From Aegilops tauschii subsp. strangulata (taxonomy: Eukaryota > Streptophyta > Magnoliopsida > Poales > Poaceae), in assembly GCF_002575655.3 (NCBI RefSeq), contig NC_053040.3, positions 225,446,628 through 225,510,627 of the forward strand: a stretch of DNA of 64,000 nt, read 5' to 3'. Below the pieces are notes generated by a model. That model searched no databases, was not told where the DNA came from, and saw only the letters and a program-made list of their open reading frames with translations. The position numbers and the translations under genes are program-made. This document shows, piece after piece, positions 33,505-44,800 of the stretch (positions are counted from its first letter, which is position 1; each line of letters begins with the position of its first letter).

Positions 33505-33867
33505 ATGTCGAGCGATAGCGAGGACGACAGTTCGGCCAGCAGTCTGGCGCCCGATGATAGGTCAACATCGGAATCATCCCGCTCGTCTTCCATGAGTTCG
33601 GCGTCGAACCCAGACCTCGATTATATCTGGTTCATGGAAGGGACGCTGCCCTCGGAGTTGTCAGACGACAACCAGACGGACGAGGAGCCATCGGAGGACG
33701 ACGATGATGATGAGGAGGAATGGTCAAACGAGGAGGAGGACGACGACGACGACAGCAACGACGGCGGCGGCGGCGATGAAAACCCAACGGTCAGCGGCAA
33801 GAAGCGTCATCGCCAAGACGATGTCGTGGGGCCATCCAACAAGAATAACAAGAAGAAGAAGGACTAA
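33505..33867 (+). CDS. Acidic low-complexity protein with basic tail (120 aa)
   Basis: ATG 33505 follows CTGCAGCC. The product begins MSSDSEDDSSASS, has a Ser-rich half, then a central D/E tract (DDDDDEEEWSNEEEDDDDD) and a Lys-rich end (NKNNKKKKD). There is no enzyme motif. The composition is that of a nuclear, histone- or DNA-contacting protein, but that is a guess. It lies between the GRF gene and the CACTA1 terminus on the same strand as the GRF gene, so both may be one block of captured or element-evolved cargo. The open frame in a region of broken genes is the main support. Confidence 0.5.
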   Translation: MSSDSEDDSSASSLAPDDRSTSESSRSSSMSSASNPDLDYIWFMEGTLPSELSDDNQTDEEPSEDDDDDEEEWSNEEEDDDDDSNDGGGGDENPTVSGKKRHRQDDVVGPSNKNNKKKKD

Positions 33868-33879
33868 ATTAAGCAGACT

Positions 33880-34388
33880 GTATATATCTCTGTTTATCTT
33901 GTCAATCTCATCGCAAACGGTTAGTAATATGTATTCGACAAAGATCTTCTACATTATCGCCAACAGGTTGGTTTGTTGAACTGTGTGCCCTGACGAGCAC
34001 ACAATTCACAAAAAAAGACCGTATGGGCTGTCTATGATGATCGCACACAATTCTGATTACCGACCTGTTTGCCAGGTATCACACACATCTTGTTACGCCG
34101 TATCGTTCGTGTTCACCTAACTCATCGCAAACGGTTCATCGGAGTGAACTGTATGCCGTATATCACACACACCTTGATCTGGCTTCCCATTTTTGTTGTT
34201 CTGTCTCATCGCAAACAGTTGATACAGATCAACCATATGCGCCTCATCGCACACGCAACTATAATCTAAACCGTGTTTGATGTATCATTCATCGCAAACG
34301 TTTTGCATCATTTCTGACGGTTTTCATACACCACCGTTTGCGATTATTGCATCGCACACAGTTTCTCGAAGGGTCTCTCATCGTAGTG
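33880..34388 (-). repeat. CACTA1 5' terminus with subterminal repeats
   Basis: At least five copies of CATCGCAAAC(G/A)GTT or its variants lie at 33909, 34126, 34205, 34287 and (inverted) 34338, with CACACAATTC-like words between them. The array ends ...GATGAGAGACCC inverted, reaching CACTAC at 34388. Subterminal repeat arrays of this kind are the binding sites of En/Spm element proteins. Confidence 0.8.
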
Positions 34389-35860
34389 TCACGTTAGTAG
34401 CATCCTGCAGTAGTGCCGCCTCCGATAGTCACACCAGCATCACCATCCTCCATGTCCAACTCCATGATGTTGAGGCTGACAAGGCTACGCCAAAGAGGTT
34501 GTACACTCGTCGCATCACTTTGTTACTCTACATTCATGTCGACCCCTCAGGGATCCTTTGGTTCAAAGCAGTTGAAAATCTAGAAACAAATGAATCGTGT
34601 GCTCTTTTGAACCACAATTTGAATCGGTTTAGCAAGATAGCCATTATATGATATTCATGCGGACCAAATAAGATCACAGAATATTTCAAGGGCCGGTTTC
34701 AGCTTGTTGAATTCTGCCTACTAGAATTGCCACTGGTTCAAAGAAAAAGTGAAGGAAAACATACGAATTGGAAACTTTACTATGGTACTACTATTCGTGC
34801 ATTTGGTTAGAAGGAATGGAGCAAAGCAAAACTGGAGGATTTTTTTCCTTTGGTGTCTCTTTCAAAGAAAAAATGAAGGAATTTTAATATCCACTTGGAC
34901 GTCCTTTTCAAATGAATACGCATGAAGAACCAGACTAAGTGCATTACCGGCATAATAAGATTCTTATTTTACATTTTCATGTGGTTTGACTTTAATTTGA
35001 CCATGTTTTTCCATTCCCGTGTTCTTCCAATTCATGTGAACCAAACACCTAGGTTGACAGAAATCCTGTGTTTGCAAATGCTCTGTTTTGCACATGCATT
35101 CCTATCCTATTCATCTATTTTCCCTGTCCCTGCCTTTTTAGAATCCTCCAATTCTAAGGAGCCCTTACAGATTTACTTCATTTTCAGATGGGTTTCAAAT
35201 AAAACTCTTGTGTGTTTTGTCCCGCTCCTGACGTGTCGTCATCCATCCCACCCGAGGTTCGGCGAAAGCGTTCGCTGCAGCAGAGATCCCCCTGCAGACC
35301 TTCTTTCGCCACTGATCATCTTCCCCGTTGCCGGCAGCCACGCCAACTGCATTACAATCATTGAATGAGCAGATGAACATGAGGACTACATAGTTCCGGA
35401 AGAGAGGTCGCACTCTTTCATGTCTGCTTACGTTATACATCGATTATTATTACCTGCTACTTTATCATTCTGTTCACCTCTTAGATTCCGAGTAAGGTCC
35501 AAACTAATGTTCAAACTTGATTTTTAAAATGCATGTGGGGCACATATCGAGGCAGCAACGAATAGTATATGTCTACTATTTGGTTTATCTCAGGTCTTCT
35601 ATTTGGTTCATGTTGGGTCGGCAACAAACAGTAGATCATTCATCATCTATCTTTTTAAACTGAAGCTATTATCTACCTACTATCATTAGTTTTGGATCTA
35701 TCCGCTAATTTGCTACCATCAGTCTTGATTTCTTCATGCACCCCTTAGGCCTTACATAATCTAACTAAGTTTTTTTATTATGCATGCCAGTTATTGTACA
35801 CAATCATACTGAACATGTAGAGAAAAAGAGAAGACCATTGCGTGGGAATATAATGTCATG
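34389..35860. other. Non-coding region with a possible degenerate MITE
   Basis: No convincing gene. AGGGATCCTTTGGTTC near 34548 and GAATCCTCCAATTCTAAGGAGCCC near 35143 look like loosely matching ends of a grass MITE about 620 bp long. 35195-35390 is somewhat GC-rich but has no domain. Confidence 0.35.
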
Positions 35861-35863
35861 CAG

Positions 35864-38800
35864 ACGCCGCTCCATGGTGGGCGAAGTGGGAGCCCCCTCC
35901 CCCCATTCCAAATTGTATTCCAGAGGAAGATAACTGTTTAGAGGGAGCCGACCACTCCTATTTACCCCCTAAGGTGTTTGCTCTAACGTGGCATGCTGAT
36001 GTTGGTCATATCATGCATATGGCACCTCGCATTGCTTACTTTATACGTCTTGTCTGTCATCAACTTAGTTTAGATTTGCTTTGTGTGAATAACACATGTT
36101 TGGTTTCTATATCATATATGTGAATTATGCAATGCCATCTTGTTTAGCCAGGCATCATATACATGAATCATGCAATGCGATCATGTTTAGCCAGTCATCG
36201 TATATGTGAATTGTATCGTGCCATGCTATTTTTTTCATAATGTATTCCATTTGTCGATAATGTTTGTATATTCATCTACTCTTTCTGTGCATCAGCCATT
36301 TGAGCCGGTCATGGGAAAATCTAGAGTGAAAACAAGGTTTACTGAGCAGTCAGTGCTACCTGTCGATGCAGATTTCTTGCTGGTTATAGATAGTTGCTCA
36401 GAGAAGGATTCATAGACAAATGACCAGTCGTATTCCCCCCCGAGGTGTATGCTCTAACTTGGCAGGGTTATATTGCTCATATCATGCATTTGGTGTCTTG
36501 CATTGCCATGCCATCTACTTAGATTAGACATGCTTTGTGTGAATGCCTCATTTTTGCTTTCTATATCTGATATGTGAATTATGAATGCCATATTTTTTAG
36601 CTAGTTATCATATATGTAATTATGCACCGCCATCCTGTGTAGCCAGGCATCACATATGTGAATTATCTCATGCCATCCTTTTTGTTCATTACGTATTCCA
36701 TTTGTCGACAATTTGTGTATATTGAACTACTCTTCATGTGTATTAGCCATTTGAGCCAGTTATGGAAAAATCTGGAGTGAAAACAAGGTCTTCAGAGCGG
36801 GCAATGGTACCTGTTGAAGCATATATCTCGATGGTTATGGGTAGCTCCTCAGAGGAGGATTCAGAGATAGATGACCAGTCCTATATCCCACCCGAGGTGT
36901 ATGCTCTAACTTGCAATGTTTATATTTCTCATATGATGCATATGGTGTCTTGCATTGCTTAGTTTAGGCATTATATACATAATATTCAATGTCATCTGCT
37001 TAGTTTAGAGATCATACATGCAAGTGCCAGCTGCTTAGTATATTAATTAATTATGCGAATTACATCATGCCATCCTGTATACTTAGACAACATGTATTAT
37101 TTCATGCCAACCTAGCTATTTCAGAAAAACATCATATAGTTATGTCATGTCATCCTGTTTAGATACTCATCACATGTTGAATTATGCCATTATATCCTGT
37201 TAAGTTATCCATCATATATCTGAAACTATGTCATGCTATCCTGTTTAGTTAGCCATCATATATGTGAAATTGTGTCATGCTGTCCTGTTTGGTTAGACAA
37301 CATCTATGTGAATTACCACCTCTGTCTATCATACAATGTGTGCACATTCAATTTCTTTTCTTGTTTATCAGCCATTTGAATTGGAGGGGTGGTGGCAGTA
37401 TATCAGGGAGTAAAAACCCATTCTTCGCAAAAGATGGTGCTACACGTCGATGCAGATAGAACCATGGTTGTACTGGACCACGAACTAGCCCCAACACACA
37501 TAATTGAGACTCTTCTAGATTGTACACCTACACCGTTGGACAAAGAACCAGCTACACCCCATCTAACCCCAACCCCAGCACAGAGTAAGCCACTTCTAGT
37601 TCACACAGCACCATGTCCACCACAGAGTACTCCCACACGAGTAGTTTGTAAAGCAACTGCAGTGCCCAAAGCACGAACACCACCACAGCAAACCCAAACT
37701 CCATGTTCAAAGAAGAATGGCAACTGTTCTCAGGTCAGATTCCATAGCTATGGTCCATACTCCTTTTCTCTTGCATCACTGTATATTTCGAGTTTGAAGG
37801 ATCCAATTGAAACTCCAATGGCGCAACAGGTATGTTTTAAACCTATTTATTTAACTGGATTGCTGTTCTAACTTCTTGCTCTATGTTGATTTTAGTTTTA
37901 GTTGTATAAACAATTATGTTCTCATGTCATGCACATTACAAGTGTTGCTAGTGCTGTGTAGCTTCTCACACTTATATTCTGTCTATGCTGCTGTGTCTTA
38001 AAAAGATGTGATTTGACCTGTGTCTCTATCTTGATTTGGGAACATAAACTAGAATGTTATAGACAATACAGTGACCATAGTACATCGATATATGTTTGTT
38101 TCATGTTGTTATCCTGTCCACCTTACTACCGAACCGGTTTACCAAAATGAGTTTCATATACTACATGCTAAACCTGTGATGTGTCTGCTTGTTTCTCTTG
38201 TAGAATGCAAACAAAATATTGGAGAAGAGCACCCCATTATGCGTAGAGAAAGTAATGCAGATAAGGTTCAAGTTAGTGAGACAACCCTATTGGTCTCCAA
38301 TAAAGGTGATAAAAACTATCTTGTAGACAGTGAGACAACCCCGAAGTCCAGCATTGATGTAGTGTTCGAGTTACTGGCCACTACCGCTGGCACAAGCTCT
38401 TCGAACTCGCTGCCTAAATCACTTCGGTTTCTTCAGTCTCAGCTAGAAGATGAAAGGCATCAGTCAGCTGTGTTGCGGCAAGAAGCTGAAGGACTGAGGA
38501 AGTCCCTGCATAATTCAGATGCATACATTCTGGTGCAACAGCAAGCGCTGGACGATTTTAGCGGCAAACAAGAGAAAACTAACAAGCTTGCTAAGTTTCT
38601 TGCCAGCATGGTGGGTATTTAGGATATCGTTTCTCGAGCTCTTCTGAAGTGATTTCAGTTCTAGACTTGTTTTGCTGTCACGTTTATTTTCACTGGTGGC
38701 CAATGATACGTCCATTTTGCATCATGCTTTTATATTGATATTTATTGCATTATGGCTGTTATTACACATGATATCACAATACTTATGCCTTTTCTCTCTT

Positions 38801-41800
38801 ATTTATAAGGTTTACATGAAGAGGGAGAATGCCGGCAGCTGGAATTCTGGACTAGAAAATGAGTAAATATTAAAGACCTATTTTGTATAACTCCAAAAGT
38901 CCTGAAACTTCACGGAGAATATTTTTGGAATACATAAAAAATATTGGGCGAAGAAAGTACCAGAGGGGGGCCACCAGCCAGTCAAAAGGGTGGAGGGAGC
39001 GCCCTACCCCTGGGCGTGCCCCATCCTTGTGAGCCCCCTGGTAGGCCCCCGATGCCCATCTTCTGCTATATGGTGTGTTTTGACCTGGAAAAAAATTAGA
39101 AGGAAGCTTTCGGGACGAAGCGCCGCCGTCTCGAGGCGGAACTTTGGCAGAACCAATCTAGGGCTCGGGCGGAGCTGTTCTGCCAGGGAAACATCCCTCC
39201 GGGAGGGGGAAACTGAAGCTATCATCATCACCAATGATCCTCTCATCGAGAGGGGGGTCAATCTCCTTCAACATCTTCACCAGCACCATCTCCTCTCAAA
39301 CCCTAGTTCATCTCTTGTATCCGATGTTTGTCTCAAAACCTCAGATCGGTACCTGTGGGTTGCTAGTAGTGTTGATTACTCCTTGTAGTTGATGCTAATT
39401 AGTTTATTCGATGGAAGATCATATGTTCAGATCCTTAATGATAATTAATACTCCTCTGATTATGAACATGAACATTCTTTGTGAGTAGTTATGTTTGTTC
39501 CTGAGGACATGGGAGAAGTCTTATTATAAGTAATCATGTGAATCTGGTATTCGTTCGATATTTTGATGAGATGTATGCTGTCTTTCCTCTAGTGGTGTTA
39601 TGTGAACGTCGACTACACGACACTTCACCATGATTTGGCCCTAGGGGAAGGCATTGGGAACTAATAAGTAGATGATGGGTTGCTAAAGTGACAGAAGCTT
39701 AAACCCTAGTTTATGTGTTGCTTCATAAGGGGCTGGTTTGGATCCATATGTTTCATGCTATGGTTAGATGTACATTAATTCTTCTTTCAAAGTTGCGGAT
39801 GCTTGCGAGAGGGGTTAATGATAAGTGGGAGGCTTGTCCAAGGAAGAGCAGCACCCAAGCACCGGTCCACCACATATCAGATTATCAAAATAACGAACGT
39901 GAATCATATGAGCATGTTGAAAACTAACTTGACAAAAATTCCCATGTGTCCTCGGGGGCGCTTTGCTTTATATAAGAGTTCGTCTAGGCTTTTCCTTTGC
40001 TACAAAAAGGATTGGCCACCTTGCTGCACCTTGTTTACTTTTGTTACTTGTTACCCGTTACGAATTATCTTACCACAAAACTATCTGTTACCGATAATTT
40101 CAGTGCTTGGAGAGAATACCTTGCTGAAAACCGCTTGTCATTTCCTTCGGGTATGATTGAGAAAATATATATAGTGTGCTGAAATTTACTGTCACTTGTT
40201 ACTATGGAAAATAATCCTTTGAGGGGCTTGTTTGGGGTATCTTCACCTTGACCGGAAGAGCAAAGAGTTGATTCTCAACCTACTGCACCTACTGAGAATA
40301 TTTATTATGAAATTCCTTCGGGTATGATTGAGAAACTGCTAGCTAATCCTTATGCAGGAGATGGAACATTACATCCTGATATGCACCTAATCTATGTGGA
40401 TTAAGTTTGTGCATTATTTAAGCTTGCAGGTATGCCCGAGGATGTTGTCAAGAAGAAGGTCTTCCCTTTTATCCTTGAAGGGAAAGGCATTGACATGTAT
40501 AGGCTATGTGATGATATTGGATCATGGTACTACAACCGATTAAAATTGGAATTTCATCAGAAGTTTTATCCTATGCATCTGGTTCATCGTGATCAGAATT
40601 ATATATATAACTTTTGGCCTCATGAAGGAGAAAGTATCGCTCAAGCTTGGGGGAGGCTTAAGTCAATGTTATATTCATGCCCCAATCATGAGCTCTCAAG
40701 AGAAATTATTATTCAAAAAATTTATGCTCGGCTTTCTCATCATGATCGATCCATGCTCCATACTTCTTGTACCTGTTCTTTTATGAAGAAGACTATTGAA
40801 TTCAAATGGGATTTATTGGAAAGAATTAAACGCAACTCTCAAGATTGGGAACTCGAGGAAGGTAAGGAGTCAGGTATAAACCTTAAGTTTGATTGTGTTA
40901 AATCTTTTATGGATACCGATGCTTTTCGTGATTTTAGCACTAAATATGGACTTGACTCTGAGATAGTAGCTTCTTTATGTGAATCTTTTGCTACTCATGT
41001 TGATCTCCCTAAGGAAAAGTGGTTTAAATATCATCCTCCCATTGAAGTAAAGTAGTACAACCTTTTAAAGTTGAAGAAGAAACTATTACTTAAAATGTTG
41101 ATCCTATTATTCTACTGCTTATATTGAGGAACCACCTTTTCCTGTTAGAATAAAGGATCATGCTAAATCTTCAACTGTGGTTCGTAAGAGTTATACTACA
41201 ACACCTACACCCCCTGAGCAAATTAAAGTTGAACCTACTACTGCTATGGTTAAAGATCTCTTGGTCGATAATATTGATGGGTGTGTTATTTATTTCTGTG
41301 ATGAGGCTGCTAGGATTGCTAAACCCGATACTAAAGATAAACATAGACCTGTTGTTGGCATGCCTGTTGTTTCTGTTAAAATTGGAGATCATTGTTATCA
41401 TGGCTTATGTGATGTGGGTGCTAGTGTGAGTGCAATTCCTTATACTTTGTATAAAGAAATTATGAATGATATTGCACCTGCTGAAATAGAAGATATTGAT
41501 GTTACTATTAAGCTTGCCAACAGAGATACTATATCACCAATTGGGATTGTTAGAGATGTTGAAGTCTTGTGTGGGAAAATAAAATATCCTACTGATTTTC
41601 TTGTTCTTGCTTCCCCACAAGATAATTTTGTCCCATTATATTTGGTAGACCTTTCTTGAACACTGTTAATGCTAAGATAGACCGCGAGAAAGATATTGTT
41701 ACTATTGGTTAGGGGATATGTCTCATGATTTTAATTTCTCTTAATTCCGTAGACAACCCCATGATAAAGACTTGCTTATTAAGGATGATATTATTGGTCT

Positions 41801-44800
41801 TGCTTCTATTGCCTTGCCTCCTACTGATCCTTTAGAACAATATTTGCTAGACCATGAAAATGATAGATTTATGAATGAAAGAAAAGAAATACATGAAATA
41901 TTCTTTAATCAAGGGCCTGTTTTGAAAGACAATTTGCCTGTTGAAATCCTTGGGGATACTCCTCCACCCAAGGGTGATCCCGTGTTTGAGGTTAAACAAT
42001 TACCTGATACTTTGAAATATGCTTATCTTGATGAAAAGAAGATATATCATGTTATTATTAGTGCTAACCTTTGAGAGCATGAAGAAAAGAAATTATTGAA
42101 AACTCTGAAGAAGCACCGTGCTGCTATTGGATATACTCTTGATGATCTTAAGGGCATTAGTCCCACTCTATGTCTGCACACAATTAATTTTGGAGCATGA
42201 TGCTAAACCAGTTGTTGATCAATAACAAAGGTTGAATCCGAAGATGAAAGAAGTGGTAAGAAATGAAATACTAAAGCTTCTAGAGACAGGTATAAGTTAA
42301 ACTATTGTTGATAGTAAATGGGTAAGTCATGTTCACTGTGTCCCTAAGAAGGGAGGTATTACTGTTGTTCCTAATGATAAGAATGAATTGATTCCACAAA
42401 GAATTGTTACAGGTTATAGAATGGTAATTGAATTTCGCAAATTAAACAAAGCTACTAGAAAAGATCATTACCCTCTACCTTTTATGGATCAAATGCTAGA
42501 AAGATTATCCAAGCATACACATTTTTGCTTTCTAGATGGTTATTCTGGTTTCTCTCAAATACCTGTGTCAAAAGATGATTAGGAGAAGACCACTTTTACT
42601 AGCCCTTTCGGTACATTTGCTTATAGACGTATGCCTTTTGGTTTATGCAATGCACCTGCTACCTTTCAAAGATGTATGCCTGCTATATTCTCTGACTTTT
42701 GTGAAAAGATTGTTGAGGTTTTCATGGATGATTTCTCCATTTACGGAACTTCTTTTGATGACTTCTTAAGCAACCTTGATCGAGTTTTGCAGAGATGTGA
42801 AGAAACTAATCTTGTTTTGAATTGGGAGAAGGCCACTTTATGGTTAATGAAGGTATTGTCTTGGGGCATAAAATTTCTGAAAGAGGTATTGAAGTTGATA
42901 AAGCTAAAGTAGATGCTATCGAAAGGATGCCATGTCCTAAAGTATCAAAGGTATAAGAAGTTTCCTTGGTCATGTGGGTTTCTATAGGAGGTTTATTAAA
43001 GACTTATCTAAAATTTCTAGGCCTCTCACTAATCTCTTACAAAAAGATGTTCCATTTGTTTTCGATGATGATTGTGTAGAAGCATTTGAAATACTTAAGA
43101 AAGCCTTGATTTCTGGACCTATTGTTCAGCCACCTGATTGGAATCTACCCTTTGAAATTATGTGTGATGCTAGTGATTATGCTGTTGGTGCTGTTCTAAG
43201 GCAAATAGTTGATAAGAAAATGAATGTTATTCATTATGATTGTAAAACTCTAGACAGTGCCACGAGAAATTATGCTACTACTGAAAAAGAATTTTTAGTA
43301 GTTGTTTTTGCTTGTGATAAGTTCAGATCATATATTCTTGATTCTAAAGTAACTGTTCACACTGATCATGCTGCTATTAAATATCTTATTGAAAAGAAAG
43401 ATGCTAAGCCTAGGCTTATTAGATGGGTTCTCTTATTACAAGAATTTGATTTGCATATTGTTGATAGAAAGGGAGCTGAGAACCCCATTACAGACAACTT
43501 GTCTAGGTTAGAAAATGTTCTTGATGACCCACTGCCTATTGATGATAGCTTTCCTGATGAACAATTAGTTGTCATAACTACTTCTCGTAATACTCCATGG
43601 TATGCTGATTATGCTAATTACATTGTTGCTAAATTTATACCACCTAGTTTCACATACCAGCAAAACAAAAAGTTTTTCTGTGATTTAAGATATTACTTTT
43701 GGGATGACCCACACCTTTATAAATAAGGAGTAGATGGTGTTATTAGACGTTGTGTACCTGAGCATGAACAGGAACAGATCCTACGCAAGTGCCACTCCCA
43801 ATCTTACGGAGGACACCACGCTGGAGATAGAACTGCACATAAGGTATTGCAATATGGTTTTTATTGGCCTACTCTCTTCAAGGATGCTTGTAAGTTTGTC
43901 TTGTCTTGTGATGAATGCCAGAGAATTGGCAATATTAGTAGATGTCAGGAAATGCCTATGAATTATTCACTTGTTATTGAACCATTTGATGTTTGGGCCT
44001 TTGATTATATGGGACCTTTTCCTTCCTCTAATGGGTATACACACACTTTTTAGTTGCTGTTGATTACGTTACTAAGTGGGTAGAAGCTATTCCAACTAGT
44101 AATGCTGATCATAACACTTCTATTAAGATGCTTAAAGATGTTATTTTTCTGAGGTTTGGAGTCCCTAGATATTTAATGATTGATGGTGGTTCACATTTTA
44201 TTCATGGTGCTTTCCGTAAAATGTTTGCATCTCCTTATCATCCTCAGTCTAGTGGTCAAGTAGAATTGAGCAATAGAGAGATTAAATTGATTTTGCAAAA
44301 GACTGTTAACAGATCTAGAAAGAATTGGTCTAGGAAACTGGATGATGCATTATGGGCTTATAGAAATACTTATAAGAATCCTATGGGTATGTCTCCATAT
44401 AAAATGGTTTATGGAAAAGCATGTCACTTACCTCTCGAACTAGAACATAAGGCATATTGGGATATTAAAGAGCTCAACTACGATTTCAAACTTGAAGGTG
44501 AGAAGAGGTTATTTGACATTAGCTCGCTTCATGAATGGAGTACCCAAGCCTATGAGAATGCCAAGTTGTTTAAATAAAAGGTTAAAAGATGGCATAACAA
44601 GAGGATACAAAAGCGTGAGTTTAATATAGGTGATCATGTTTTGCTATAAAACTCTCGTTTAAGATATTTTGCAGGAAAGCTTCTCTCTAAATGGGAAGGT
44701 CCTTACATTATCGAGGAGGTCTATCGTTCCGGTGCCATCAAAATGAACAATGCCGAAGGCACAAATCCGAAGGTGGTAAACCGTCAAAGGATCAAACATT

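Larger units (their letters stand above)
6142..34388 (-). mobile_element. CACTA1: En/Spm transposon, 5' terminus at 34388, heavily nested
   Basis: Read on the minus strand, the element starts CACTACGATGAGAGACCC at 34388. Then come subterminal GCAAACGGTT/GCGATG motifs, a divergent cargo region (GRF gene and acidic ORF on the other strand), a TNP2-type transposase (31409-21283) and ORF2 (7653-6142). The 3' terminus is off the left edge. Without inserts the visible part would be near 10 kb. Inserts in it are the gypsy element ending at 6141, a MITE cluster (about 9089-12291), the LTR element 12825-20862 and the LTR element 23078-29866. Assigning all of this to one element rests on transposase and ORF2 having the same order and orientation as in the complete CACTA2 nearby. 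Confidence 0.75.

Noticed and set aside
34069..34269. Short open frames in the CACTA1 subterminal region
   Set aside because: Produced by the repeated CATCGCAAACGG words; no similarity or codon pattern.
33880..34388. CRISPR-like array of spaced repeats
   Set aside because: Repeats are degenerate, occur in both orientations and end in a CACTA terminus; the genome is a plant.
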